NCBI GenBank assembly: GCA_948470475.1 | Contig: OX419344.1 | Location: 18,673,225 to 18,737,224 of the forward strand | DNA length: 64,000 nt | Reading direction: 5' to 3' | DNA from: Galaxea fascicularis | Taxonomy: Eukaryota > Cnidaria > Anthozoa > Scleractinia > Euphylliidae | Part shown: one piece after another, positions 1 to 12,800 of the stretch | Position numbering within the stretch: the stretch's first letter is position 1 | Layout of the letters: each line of letters opens with the position of its first letter | Position numbers and translations under genes: made by a program | The notes under the pieces: model-generated | The model's input: only the letters and a program-made list of their open reading frames with translations | Database searches by the model: none | What the model was told of the DNA's origin: nothing

Positions 1-1376
1 CGTATTCTTCTAATTGGTAATTCGCCATCTCAACTGTTTACTAGATAAATTCACAAAAAAAATATTTTGATTGATCCAAATACTGTCACAGACGTCATCC
101 ATTTAATATATTTAGAAATTTTAGGCTTTTAATCTCGCAATTTTCCTCGCACTTTTTTCGATTCCTTTTGTTTTGTGCACTTCGTCACAAACGGCCAATG
201 CAAGGTCGTTACAACTTCATTTGACTTTGCCAGGGCATCGTCAACTAAATCGAAAAATCTGGCAAATTGCAATTGACTGTTTACTCTGATTATAAATCAG
301 GTTTTCCTAAAACACAATCTTTTAGCAAATTTTGCGAACATTGGTTTCGTCTTGTCTTTTCTCTGGTTCCAAAATAACTGTTTGGTCGAGAAAATAAAGG
401 ATTTGGCTCTACAGTAACAAGAGAAAATTGATTTGTCGTTTCTCTACATGAAAAGTCAAAGGAGATTGAAAGGAAGACCAATCCAAATTTTCCATGATTT
501 TTCTACGATCTGCATTGAAATTAACTTGTTTCTAAGAAGCACATCGCATCCAGTTTCGATCAACGGTTCATTGTGCAAACATTTTCAGTTAAGATCGATG
601 TCCCTTCATAACCATTCGTCTTGATCGCATCTTTTTGCTTGCTAAACGATCGATAAAAATTGGACATCAACCCTCTTATTCGTATTGTAATGTAAGAAAT
701 ACAACGTCAAAATGTTCGAGAACAGATCATTTCATCGTAGCCAAAGTAAAATTTATGTGAACCACTGGATTTCTACAAATCGTGCATTTCATTTCATCAT
801 CGTAGCCGGCAAAGTAAAACTTACGTGAACTACAGGATATCTACAAGTCCATTCTAGGTGAAAATAGCGAACGCTAAGGCCATTCTTAATTATGAGACTT
901 TTGAGTAAAAAGAGGCAAGAATAAGAAAAGAAACCGTTGCAATTTGATTTTTTTCTACAAAACTGAGTTTGATATCATCATACTGTGAAATTCTCGACAA
1001 CATGAACAGGCATTCAACAGCGCCAATTATTTGGTAGAAAGGAATGCCAATACCCGAAGTTCTGAAATACCTCCTCTTTTGCAGCAAGACTATTTTATTG
1101 AATTGTAAACAAAACTGATACAGCAATCACTGTTTTGATAAAATTTCTTTCCTTTCTAGTACGAACTGTCCGTGCTCCAAATATCATGGTCAAAATTAAA
1201 GTCATTGCTTTTTGAAAACCGTACAAAAAAGACATGAAGGATGTATCAAATTCATCAACGTCTCTATTCAATTTACCCAGTAATCAATTTTGATTTAATT
1301 TAGATTAATTCTACGGTCTCTAAGCTATTGCTTTCCTTAAAAATTAACTTGATGGAAAATAGGCGCCTACCTTGAT
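1..1376. other. Sequence beyond the left gene; nothing recognised apart from the 728-850 duplication
   Basis: No exon with plausible splice sites, no RNA gene and no element with readable boundaries seen on either strand. Confidence 0.3.
728..850. repeat. Two-copy tandem duplication of ~60 bp
   Basis: CATTTCATCGTAGCC, AAAGTAAAATTTATGTGAAC and GGATTTCTACAA recur as ATCATCGTAGCC, AAAGTAAAACTTACGTGAAC and GGATATCTACAA. Downstream flank of the unrecognised gene. Confidence 0.7.
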
Positions 1377-4300
1377 TTAGGTGCTTCCTCCTGATATTGA
1401 GTTGATTCCAGCTTGTTGCCTTGCGAGTAAGTCCTCGTTTTTCTACAAAAACAGTAAAGCGTCAAATTGATGACCTCAGATTCTGGGATGGCTGCCTTAA
1501 AACTTATAAAGAGAGACCCAGGGAGCGCTACTTTCCTCAAGGTAATAAAGTACGCTAGCTACCTTCCCAAATGCAAATAAAGCGGGACTTGGTGATTTAC
1601 AAAAAGTTCCACTGCTCCAGTTTTGACTGGAGGTTTATTCGTGAATGGAAGAGGGCGCACACATAGACTCCCCCTACCCTTGCCACTTTCCCTTCAAGTA
1701 AACCGGCTATTAAACTGAGAACAACGCCAATTCAGAATGTCATTATGGAATCAAGTATCTGGTTTGTTCACTACGGCCCACTCTGACCCCACCCTGACCC
1801 CACCCCACCCCCACCCAACCCCTACTCCAAAAAAGCTCACCGCTGCTCTCTTTTAGCCATCGGTTACTGCCCTCAACCAACACAAGTTGACTTACAATAC
1901 ACGTCACAGTCAGATCAAACTACTAAGTTACTACATCGTGTAGTTTAGTAAAAGGAACGTTGTAAAAGAAACTTGCTTCACTTTAGAGTTTTTCTTACCA
2001 GTTTTCTGTCCATATCCAGTGATTCCAGTGTGTTACCTTCTCTGCAAAATGTCATACTTTTTTCCTGAAATTAACATTGTCATGTTAATAATCACGGTTA
2101 CACAATATTCGATGGTTACATTACGATTTTCAGGATGAGAGGAGATGGGTGGCGGAAAGGTGAAGGGGGTGGGGTTGGGTTCCACATAGCGGTACTTTTA
2201 AGAGGTAAAAAAAACGAATGGTCTTTTGAAATGAGCATTAAATTGTCCCAAAGAACCCGGCTTTTTTTTTAATAACTTGAGCAAAGTACGTACAGGTTAA
2301 GTCACATGATATTTTTTTAAGTTTCACATAACATACCCTTAAACAATTTTCTTACCTTTCGATATTTCTTCTTCGTAAAGCTTTTCCAAGTTGCTCTTTT
2401 ACTGATTGATTTCGTACTGAAATTTTGAAAACAAAAATCAACTCAATTCTACTTTAAGATTTTATAATCTTGCAACAACTTTTATCCGGATCAATTTAAT
2501 TTGTGGCGGTAATGGCAGCTTCATGTAACATGACTTCTCTAATACTTCTACTGTCAGTTATAAGTTCAAATTAAACGGGTATTCGTGTTGCGATCTCAAA
2601 GAGAGCACCTTTTCAAAAAGGATTTTTCCTAATTAAAATTAAACTGTGGCAAGATTTCCGCAATGCCCCATACATTAATTATGTAAACATTTTGTGACTC
2701 AATGGAACAGGGTTGGTATGACAGTGATGCATGTATAATTAATGTATGGAGCTGTGCGGAACTCTTTCCGAAACTGTAGTTCATAGATTCCCTCGAATAT
2801 TGAAATTAAACGGAAACGTAATTATATGAAACATAGATGAAAAGCGCCGTTTTAAAACACTAATGATTGCCGAGTTCAGTGGACTTTTAAGTAGCCAAGA
2901 ATTAACATTACTGTACTGTCGAGAGCACGTGCTAAGTTTGCTAGCAGCACATTTATGATCAAATACAACGTTCTAACTAAAAGTTGCAGCAACTTTGCGA
3001 AATGAGCTTACCTTTATTCAGTGTAATCGTGTAAAGACTTCTTCCATTGCTTTCAGCGTCAATACTTTATAATTTCCCTTCATTATTAGAAGCCATTAAC
3101 TTCTCTCGGCAACAGAGGATTCAAAAATTTGCAAACCGCTTGCAAACTTTTTTTCATGAATATGGATTAGCAACTGAAACCAATCGCCGCATAAGGATAA
3201 ACATCACGTGTCTTGCGTCATTAATTGATCAACAGAAGAAAATTTTTGCAAGTGTTTGTCGAGTGTTCAGCACAATAAAAGCGTTTTTAGGGTGAATGGG
3301 GCGAGAGGTATATTTGGACACTTAAAACATAAACCGAAGGAAAAAAGGTTTATATTCCTTTACATGGACATGTATGTAAAGGAGTATTCAAGGTTTTTTA
3401 ACCGTTAAGGAAAACAAACGCTTGCACCAACAAAAACAAAAATTCCGACAGATTTGATAATGATGCCTTTACAAGCTTTTTTATTATCATTATTATCATC
3501 AAATCATTATCAAATTCATTAGCCATGAAGTCGAAGTCGTAGTCGGAGTCGTAAGGGCCCTTATGACTTAGTGAAAATCGAAGATCGGAGTCGTAAGTCG
3601 ACGGAATCGGAGTCGGAAGGGTCAGAACATTTCCATTTTCATCCGACTCCGCTTATGACTCCGTCGCTTATGATCCAGTGAAAACTATGTTGTCGGAGTC
3701 GGAAGCAGAAGCGGACGAACCAATCAATCACAATGCTTTTCTCACGCTCTCCGATTACAGTTTGATACCAAAATCCGACAATCTAGTTTTCACTAGATCA
3801 TAAGCCAGAGTCATAACCGGAATCGCCGTCTGCGCCCAACTCCGTCGGTTTGATTTTCACTAGATTATAACGCTCTACGCTTCTGATTACGACTCCGATT
3901 CCGTCGCTAGTGAAAGTAATACTTATTAGAAAACATTCGCTCCAGTAACTATAATTATCATTGGTTAGCGTTCAGGAAACAAGTTCAAGTGAAAAGAAAT
4001 TCCCCACTTCACCGGAGATGGCAACCCAAACTACAATAACCAATCACAAAAAAATAGAAGGAATTATCTACGTAGGGATTTTTGGCTTATACTGTTTTAA
4101 TCAGTAGCTCATTTTGCAAAATAGGAGTTACACCTAGCATTCAAGTTCTCTACGTAATTTTGGGTCTTGCAATTTGGCCACTTTTTATTTAAATTAAGTA
4201 CATGCATATGCTAGAACTTTGGAGGTTCGTGATAAGCCAAGCGGCAACGAATTGAAGATAGACGACAATAAGCCTTTAAATTTGCAGTTAGTGATCACAT

Positions 4301-4449
4301 TGTACAAAAACCACCTTGCTGAAGAGCATAGTGGCACCTCTGATATCCAAAACAAAGCAATTTAATTAACCTTTGTTGTTGTTTAATTTGGATGTCCCAG
4401 TGCACAATTTGCTCTCTAGCGACGTGGTTTTGTAGCATGTAACCACTAA
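1377..4449 (-). CDS. 3' part of an unrecognised gene, five candidate exons, coiled-coil-like product
   Basis: Minus-strand exons 4449-4371, 3064-3012, 2416-2356, 2041-1999 and 1442-1377 (TAA at 1379-1377) join in phase through GT-AG sites: 79, 53, 61, 43 and 66 nt. The product includes NHVAREQIVHWDIQIKQQQ, SLYTITLNKVRNQSVKEQLG, KALRRRNIER, EGNTLESLDMDRKL and KNEDLLARQQAGINSISGGS. It is rich in E, K, R, Q and L and lacks Cys after exon 1, as a helical/coiled-coil tail would. Four acceptors are good (for example CCCTTTGCAG, CTGTTTTTGTAG); the 3064 one is weak and C3049 is a phase-equivalent alternative. A first Met lies in the first listed exon (MLQNHVAR); a further upstream exon at 4631-4589 would also fit in phase. 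I do not know the family. Confidence 0.45.
3526..3916. mobile_element. Palindromic element of GAGTCG-type repeats
   Basis: Left half has GTCGGAGTCGTAAG and CTTAGTGAAAATCGAAG; the right half has the inverse (GATTACGACTCCGATTCCG, TCACTAGATTATAACG). CTAGTGAAA/TTTCACTAG boxes recur at 90-120 nt. Non-coding foldback. Confidence 0.65.
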
Positions 4450-4499
4450 CTGCAAAGGGCCTATAGTAGCACTCTTCTCTCCTCACAACTGTTACATCG

Positions 4500-4576
4500 C
4501 CAGCATTCCCACCACCACCATCATCATCATCATTATCATCATCAAAGTCAACACCATCATCACTATCGTCATCTTA
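4500..4576. repeat. (ACC)n/(ATC)n microsatellite
   Basis: Imperfect trinucleotide array between two candidate exons of the unrecognised gene. Confidence 0.85.
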
Positions 4577-5643
4577 ATGATCAAGAACCTGGAGTTCGCG
4601 ATATCAATAACTTGGGAGAAAATAGAAATTTCTAGAACAGGAGCTAAATTAGCTCAATGCAGTCACACGTTAACTGGATGTCAGGTTTATTTCAGAGCGT
4701 TTTCAATCGGAGAATGCTCGTAATGTTAATCTGTTGAAATCAGCGCCAGTGTTAAAGAACCCTCTGAGAAATTCACTGCAATTAAATGCATTTACAAAAG
4801 TAAAAGTTCACATTCAATGCGTATCGCTCCATGATGACGGTGAGAGGGAAAATGAGTGTGAACGCACTTCACTGCATTAAAACAGTCAACAAGTTCTTGT
4901 TCTAAAGTTACAACGGGTCAGGTTAGTAAGCCTCTCAAACTTCAATTATTCCTTAAATTACATATTTAACCAGTCTTTAACATTCTTTCTTAGTATATAA
5001 CCTAGCGCGACTTTCTCATTTGTATAAAAACAAACTGAATTAAAATCCCTCCCAAGTTAAGATGAATCCTAAATATTGTTTTCAAAACAATGGGCTATTG
5101 TGAGAAAACAATACTTAGAATGCATTTTAACCTAAGAGGCCTTCATGAATCACTTGGGTAAATACAATTCATTTTCAAAATAATTTCAACATTCACGATC
5201 TTCATATCAACAGGCCCGCTGCTTTAACAAAGGATAAGAATATAAACTAAAAGAATTCTGAAAATGACAAGCGACATGACTAGTAGTTTCAAAAGAAAGT
5301 AAAAAATAAAGTTTTCTTTTTCATAGCGGAGAAAAAGAAAGTTTAGACGTGTCTTTTCTTTTTTCTCATTAGCTAATGTTCGTGTCCTCACAACTGGAAG
5401 GGTAGTACATTTAGATACTACTTGTAGTAGTGACCTTGCTGTGTATGATTTATCATGTGTCATATAATTTAAACTTTGTCTGTAACTTTCGTTTTGCGCT
5501 AAAGTAATGATAAAAATAAAAATAATAATATACAACGGCTTTCCTGCATTCTGATTGGCTGTGTTTTCTATGGCATGGTATAAATCAAGAAATTGCTTAA
5601 AGACCTCGTTTCACTAATCCAGTTTGCATATAATTATGTTGTA

Positions 5644-6043
5644 GCGGTTTTCAATTGAGCGGCGCGAAAGCAAATGGAAAGTAATTACTGCGACCAATCG
5701 CAACAGACGCACACAGCGCAATGAACCAATCAGAATTTGCGGCAACTATATGTAACCAGCACCAAGCGCGGGAAAATTAAAGCAACAAGTAACGATGATT
5801 TTAGTTTTACTTCACGCTTGTTGAAAGAGTGACTCGAGTTTCATGAACCAATCACAGAGCGGAATAAAACAGCCCAAAGTAGCTACTTTCGTCACCAAGG
5901 ACGGAAAAATTCAAGCCACAAGTTACGAATGATTTGGGTTTTGCTGCAGCTGGTTGAAAGAGTGACTCGGGCTTCATGAACCAATCACAGAGTGAAATGA
6001 AACAACACCAAGTAGCTACTTCCGGCACTCAATTGAAAATCAC
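5644..6043. mobile_element. MITE-like element with internal ~115-bp duplication
   Basis: Ends GGTTTTCAATTGAG and CTCAATTGAAAATC. Inside, TTGAAAGAGTGACTCG(A/G) and CATGAACCAATCACAGAG occur twice (about 5820 and 5953) with following GTAGCTACTT. Related CCAATCA-rich remnants lie near 6750-6890 and 26455-26720. Confidence 0.6.
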
Positions 6044-6096
6044 ACAATAAAAGACATAATATTTCATAATCTTTCTTCTATCTCATATTCATCTGC

Positions 6097-6230
6097 TTAA
6101 TCAGGTAGTGGCGAATATGCAGTTGCCCAAGGCTACTTTTCACCAGAGGAAAAGATGCAGTAGAAAATAGTTCCGATGATGTAGATTAGACCGCCAATTA
6201 TAAAAAAACCGATCTCCACTTTCCAGCACT
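6097..6230 (-). pseudogene. Last-exon fragment of an SLC17-type transporter with a TAG at the Gln codon
   Basis: Behind a good acceptor (CTGTCTCTACAG) the frame reads CWKVEIGFFIIGGLIYIIG, TIFYCIFSSGEK, TAG (6135-6133), then PWATAYSPLPD and TAA (6099-6097). SLC17 proteins (vesicular glutamate transporter/sialin) end their last membrane helix with GxIFYxxFxSGEKQPWA, so this is that exon and the TAG replaces the conserved Gln. I found no upstream SLC17 exons to the right, where they should lie. It is most likely a stranded or duplicated pseudo-exon. Alternatively a gene with a slightly shortened tail whose other exons I missed. Confidence 0.65.
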
Positions 6231-6263
6231 CTGTAGAGACAGTCAATCAATTAACCAACGAAT

Positions 6264-6430
6264 CAATCATAATGATAGTGATAACGATAATGACGGTGGC
6301 GATGACGACGACGAGTCGACGACGACGACGACGACGGTGGCGGCGACGACGATGACGATGATGGTGATGATGATGGTGGTGTTGGTGATGACGATGATGA
6401 TTATGGTGTTGATTGTTGATGATGGTGATA

Positions 6431-6463
<33 letters not shown>

Positions 6464-6555
6464 TCGGTAATAGCAATGGTGATGATGGTGATGATGACGA
6501 TGATGATTATGAAGATGACGATAATGATAGTAATAATGACGATGATAGTGAGGTT
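6264..6555. repeat. (GAT)n/(GAC)n/(GGT)n trinucleotide array
   Basis: Long imperfect array. The Asp-rich plus frame and Ser/Ile-rich minus frame are period-3 artefacts. Confidence 0.95.
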
Positions 6556-7095
6556 TTAATTTACGCAAGTAACATTATTCTGTTCTAAATACTTGTAAGG
6601 GGGCAGCGTGGCCAGTCGTGAAAAGAGCTGAGGTTTTTCTTTCAAGACCACCAACTAAGACCTTAACTGTGATGGACTCCCGTGTAGTCAGCTATCCATA
6701 TTAAATGTTCACTTCGCATCTGTAATGTTTTTATAAATTCATTCTCCCGCGCTTGGCGCCGGCTGCATGCCATTACTTCAAATTCTGATTGGTTCACTGA
6801 GCTGTCTGCGTCTCTTGTGATTGATCAGAGAAACTGCTTTGCATGGTTTTTGGTTATATGACACTCAATTGTATGAAAACCACTCTAATTTACCATCAAG
6901 TTAAACGGCATGGTGAACTTTCGCCTTGTGGACACCTCGCTAATATAGACACCCAGATGATACGGACAGCAGCTAAACCCTCAGTAAAATTAAATATGTT
7001 TGACTGGAATAACTTTGGGTATTGCTGCACACTAACTTGGGGTGTCCGTACTAGAATAAAGGGAGCCATGTTTGAGTCACATGTCAATAAACTTT

Positions 7096-7134
7096 ATAAA
7101 TAAATCTTAAGTACAGGTAATCACATGATTTCGA

Positions 7135-7171
<37 letters not shown>

Positions 7172-7272
7172 TAAAGACCAACAAAATTGCACGGTCTGAA
7201 AAAATTTATAAGTGCTTATTTTTTTTCCAAATTGCACGAGAAAAATCATGTTATTACTTATTTATAATACAC
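7096..7272. mobile_element. Palindromic element
   Basis: TATAAATAAATCTTAAGT...CACATGATTT and TGCAATTTGGAATAAATAAG are mirrored on the right (CCAAATTGCACGAG, AATCATGTTATTACTTA). About 175 bp with a ~25-nt centre. Confidence 0.65.
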
Positions 7273-7339
7273 TTGAAAAAATAGACTACTTAAAGTCTCG
7301 TGCCATACATTACTGAACTACCGAGGTATGCAGAAGGCA

Positions 7340-7590
7340 TTGCCCCTTGAAAAAGCTTCGAAAATATCTGGGGATCTTCGGGTTATCTTCGGAGATCTCC
7401 GGAGATTATCGGAAGTCTTCCAAAAACCTTGAAAGTATTCAGGTGATCTTCGGAAATCTTTGGTGATCCTCGAGAATTTTCGTTTGGTCTGCGGTAATCT
7501 TCGGAAGGTTTTGCACGATCTTCGGCGGTCTTCGGTTGGCTTTCAGCAGTGTTTGAGCTTTTTCGTTTTCACTTCGGAAATCTTCGTTGT
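7340..7590. repeat. Degenerate tandem repeat of a GATCTTCGGA-like unit
   Basis: About twenty imperfect units of 10-12 nt (ATCTTCGG, GTCTTCGG, ATCTCCGG). No coding sense. Confidence 0.8.
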
Positions 7591-8106
7591 AATTTGCACT
7601 CGTGTTTCACTTTTCTGCACTATGTTAACTAAAAGTGCACTCTTTTTTAGTCAATCAGAAGTGAGTGACTGAGTGTATTATTAATTATGTAATATTAAAT
7701 ATTGCATTAACAGGTTAAAGGCAGCAATTTTAACAACTTAGGCCATAAATGAGACAACGATGCAAGGGACGTTTTCGTTTGTTCTTTTAAACGTGAGTTT
7801 GTACCGTTTCCAGGAGAGTGATTACATTAATTAAACAAGGAAAAGACCCGTTTTACTTAGCGAACTGTTATACTGCGTAATAGTCAAATACACCCATAAG
7901 AATACACAGGAATCAACGTGTTATAGCTGTTAGTAGTTGCTATTACACTAAGATCTGTTTGACGGGTTAGGTAAAAGCACTAAATTTCCCATGCTGTGTT
8001 CTACTACAGAAACCGAGATGGAGCACCATAGTGAGCTATGGATATTTGTGAAGACAAGGGTGCCTCGTGTTGGAGACGTGCCAAGGGTGCTACTGGATTG
8101 TAATAT

Positions 8107-8152
8107 TTAACAATTAGACCCGTGGCCCTTGAGGGCGAAGGGCCTAATTGTT
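8107..8152. repeat. Short palindrome
   Basis: AACAATTAGACCCGTGGCCC and its near-inverse GGGCGAAGGGCCTAATTGTT around a 4-nt loop; hairpin or remnant of a MITE end. Confidence 0.5.
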
Positions 8153-8199
8153 TCAGTATCACCCAACTAGTCGGACAGAAAATAGCAATAATAACGTTG

Positions 8200-9856
8200 G
8201 CAAATGCAAGTTGAAGAAATATGTATTTAGCCTACAAGTTGGGTGATAATAAAGGCAGGTATTGTCAATGTTTGATGCAAAATACAAATAATCGCATCGG
8301 CAAGTATATTTTGTTCACTTTTTGCGCCTTCAAAATTGATCGGTGAACCTACTTTAGTAAACCGTCTTATTCTTTCAAAACTGAAGTGATCACTTTGATG
8401 TCCGATATCCCAGAATTTCCGTATCCCGTTATTTTTTCCAACATATATCCCGTATCCCTATGATTTTTGACCTAAATGTCCCGTACCCCGATAACCCCTA
8501 ATAGGGCCTCAAGAGTACGAACCCGCTAACAGTTTAGGTCAGTCAACAATCACTCCGAACGCACTGCCACATAATAGCCTTCATTTCACACAAAATCGTT
8601 ACTTTGCAAAACAGATACAAATTCTTAGGTGTCTGAGAGTTTTTTTCTGTTACTTCCCATGTCCGCAGAGGAAGTTCCTTCAATTTCTTAAGGATTCTCA
8701 ACCAGTTGCACAGCAAAGTCCGACAGCGCCATTATAACCTTGCCAAACTACACGAGGAGCTTTTCTCTCGCAGAACCTTTCGGATTTTAGGTACTCTGAC
8801 ATTTCATTAGATGCACTTTGACAGCATTTAGAATCTCTGGGTACAATTCTGAATGATCCGTGATAGTGTTAGCTGGGCATATCAGTTCTTGTCACACATT
8901 TGCCAAACACTGAGTCTTCTCTTCGCGGGGAATTATTATGTGAACATTTCCAGAAGAGCACATGGTTTGAGTTTCGTTTTTTATGTTTTGCCAGATTGTA
9001 CCAATTATGCATCGGGAGCACGACAATGTTTTGTTTTTAATTGTATAACGATTTTCTCTTTCCTTAATCACAAAGCGGTCACAAATTTGCGCCCAAATCC
9101 AAACTATTGCGTTAAGTAACAGGATATCAACCGATGAAGATAAGCAAAAGCGCACACAACAACAGTAGATGGCTGTTAATTAAAACAACCGTGAAATTCT
9201 GTTAACTTCGTTAATGTTAATAGGTGACTCAAGCGCTGCACTTCTAAACTGCTCGTTTGGCGCAGGCGACTGTACACCATAGAAATCAGAAAGACGCAGT
9301 TAAATGAACCATGGACCATACTTCTATTTTTAATTTTTATAGATTCTAGAATGATTTCCATTTTCCTCTTAAAATCTTTACAGAACAACATTGAATTCTT
9401 TGTAAATGGATACTGAATGATCTTTTTATATGCCTTAACGTTAGGCTTTGTAGGGTGGTAAAGTTTTTTCAACTTTCTACTACACTAAAGTCGAGCTGAA
9501 CCGACGCACAGCTAAGCGCACAAAAACGCCATTTGTTACAAAACCAAGTCATTCAGTCAAAGCAAACGACCCTCTACATTAAATAAAAAAATAAATTAGC
9601 ATTTTCCACTCTGACTGCACTAACTGGACGTAGAAATCACGTTAACTTAACACTGTCCGACGCAATACGGAAATACGTTTTCGATTCATTCTTTGTCCGT
9701 GAGCTTCCTGGGTCAGAGTCTGACAAATGCCATTGCAACAAGGTCGTTTTCCTTTACGGCGAAGAAGCAGACAACTGAGTACCAGCTGGAGATCTGCCGG
9801 CTACGGTTGTTGCGGTGATGGATCGTTCGTTATTCTCAGGGATAAACACTTCGTGC
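8200..9856. other. 3' flank of USP9X; nothing else recognised
   Basis: A+T-rich sequence after the stop codon. It presumably includes the 3' UTR; I see no strong AATAAA on the minus strand close to the stop and cannot fix the transcript end. No exon with good splice sites and a family match was found. Confidence 0.4.
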
Positions 9857-12800
9857 TTAGTCAGACTCTTCATTTAGTAACTTGGTTGTTTCACCACGCT
9901 CCGTGTCATTATCTGCAGTTGTATCGCTGCTATCCAGAGGCGGTATCTGCTCTGTGATAGGTGAAGCCCGGTCACGTGAACCCTGCTGGGGACTCGCTGG
10001 TTGAGCATTGGAGGTAGTTTCTTCGTCTCCAGAGTTTCCATTCTCCCCTTCTACCTCCCCCTCGGGTTCCTCTTGATCCTGAAACAAAACACGAGTTTGA
10101 ATTTGGAACCCACATCCTTGCGAATCACACGACCTCTCTTTAGTTTGGAAGAAATAGACCTTTTTACCGATACGGCGGCCATCTTGAATTCTATTGTTTT
10201 GACTGAGAAATTATTGGCTGCCGAGGAATCGCTGGAAAATTTATCGTATACACAGCTTTCAGGATAAATTCTTACTGCTTGTCTCTCATATTCCAAAACA
10301 AATATTACAAGTGTTACATCTCACTATCAAGGTATTTGGCAGTTGTTCCTATGGTTAACGAAAAATTATTGTCAAAAGTTATCACGCCACAGTATTCTTT
10401 ATAATAATTTCTCATCTGCCTCCTGGGTATCCCATAATTTCCTCTGAATTCAAGATGGTCGCCGTATCGGTAGAAAGGTCTATTAAGTGCTCTTGCTGCA
10501 CCCTAATACTCCAGCATACTTGCCTCTGCAAATACTAGCTACCTTTGTAAGAAGCTGTAAGAGCAGTGAAAGCAATTGCTTAATTGTGTTCAAATGCTAG
10601 GGGCAAATGGAAAGAAACCGAGCTTTTTAGGTTGCAAAACTCATACTTGGCGAGGCAAGGCTTGACAATTAAGTGCCTTTTCCTCGGGGTAGGGGGGGGG
10701 GGGGTCACGCGTTAAAGCAAATGGTTCGCCACCCTTTCAAACGTACGTTTGCTTTGTGAAGACGCCTATACAATGCAATGACAAACCGCTGAAATGTCAA
10801 CACTTTGCTATCTATGCTACTGACAACTGTTGATATTCTAAAGGGTGATTTAGATGGTACGTGAGAAGCTGACCACAAGTCTACGATACGATACTTTCGT
10901 GTAAAGTAAATTGGGCCCACAACTTCTCACGCAGGTGACGTAAAGTGGCGTAAGACCCTGCGACAATCACAGCACCATGCAATGTTGAATAGCGAGTGTT
11001 GTAAGCGATTTTTTAACACGATGGGAGCAGCAAACTTTACCTCTTCAGGGCACAAGTCACAGGCCTTGGCGAGTGTCAGCCGTGCACTGTGGGATCGCTC
11101 CAGGAAATACCTACACCAAGGCAAAAACGAGAGAAAAATTTTTTAAAAAGTTAGCAACTTGGAGAAACTGGAATTGAAATTAAAGTTCAAACCTGCAAAA
11201 ATAACAATAACATTCCATTTTCTAGGGAAGACGCGGGCAATATTACTGTCCATTACCCGAAAAAGCAGTACAAATAAAACAAGTTAGTATGGAGTACGTA
11301 GTTACCACAACTGAGTTATAACCAGAAATGTCAGAAAGTCAGAAATGAGCGAGGGATCAAGGGCTTATTAGGGGAATTGTTTGCAGATGGAGAGAAATGC
11401 CATTCAGTTAAAATACCAACAAATTGTCATTTTTTCCTGGTCATTTGCCAAAAGATCCTTAACTCCATCAATGGTTCTAGGCTTCCTACAGTTTCTGGGG
11501 GAGTGGAGAGTGAGGAGGGCTGGTTTCTAGCAAAAAATTTACAGACCCGTTGGACGTCTCATTTGACTGTGCTGGAGGAGACCAATTGTTGTACGTGTAT
11601 GATGTTCCACCAGTGTAGGGTCTCTGGAAGTAATCACAGATACAGAAACCATGATAAATGACGCATATAATTTGAAATCTCCCAAAGTTACGGAATATCG
11701 CCCCCCTGTACCGTTAAGATTACAACCGTCATTTCTTCATCGATTTCAATTAGTTACACAGTCACCCTCGGAGAAATGGACTGTGACCGCATAATTGTTT
11801 AAATCAATCCGCATGCTTTCATGAAGATAGACTATCGTTATTAAAACAAAGTTTTCAGGAAACCAATGCAACCGCCGTGTGACTTCTGACCAACTAAGGC
11901 ACAGGTGGCCAACTCATCAAACGCCATTACCGACAAAACTACTTGAGAAGAATGCCCTTTTGGTGACCACAAACCCTTCATTAGAATGTGTGGCTCAATA
12001 GCATTAGTCAAGGTGGAATTTGGAAAGCCACCGTAGTTTCTGGGGTCGCAAACAACATCACACTGGGGGAAGGGGGGACTCGGTTTATTATTAGCCTTTG
12101 AAGCTCAATCTTCTCAACAGGTTTGTCCAAGATTGCAGTCTTTACCCAACCGAGACAGAGCACACACCAGGATCTACGTTTCCTGCGACAACTATTTACA
12201 CAGCGTCAGGATAATCGTTTGCTCGATCAAACTGGGACCATTTTCTTTCCTATATGCTCTCTGTTTGCTACATTTCAGGTGGCATCTGTTACGACAAGGG
12301 AATGCGATCAGAGATACCCTCTCCAAAAGAATTCGAAAGCTCTGGGTTCGAATCCTACTGGGATTTTGGTGTTGCTTTCTTCTGTTCTTTTTTCTCTACC
12401 CCGTTTAGAGAGTAACCCTGTAGCTCTTTCAGCCCTCTATTTTCATTGGCCCCTATGACCTGTAGCTTCTTTTGTTATCAGGGCTAGGGGTGTTGTTTGT
12501 GTTGTATCATCCATTGTTTTGTTCGCCAATCGTAAACCGCGTCTGGAAAGCTACGGGGTCTCTCCGTTTAAACGCATAATTTCTAAGGCAACTGTGCTGC
12601 TGCGTCGGTGCGGGAGTGGTACATCAACATTTGGTTTTATCAACTACGTTCAAAAAGCTGACGTTTCGAGCGTTAGCCCTTCAACAGGGACAGCAGCCCA
12701 TGTCCAGTTCTGACATAGGCCTAACGCTCGAAACATCAGCTTTTTGGATCTCCGTACGGTGGCCAATTTACATCATCAACTCAGTTGATACAACCAAATT

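Noticed and set aside
3047..3295. 82-codon plus-strand frame (Arg/Ile/Leu-rich)
   Set aside because: No homologue recognised, no splice or promoter support, overlaps a candidate exon on the other strand.
6267..6588. Asp-rich acidic protein on the plus strand and Ser-rich one on the minus strand
   Set aside because: Trinucleotide array; no start context, splice signals or unique sequence.
8853..9155. Overlapping 87-88 codon frames on both strands
   Set aside because: Neither shows a recognisable motif or consistent splice sites; probably chance in intergenic sequence.
12300..12400. Third tRNA-like sequence (GGGTTCGAATCC near 12350)
   Set aside because: Only a B-box-like match; no A box or stems, could be chance or an old SINE scrap.
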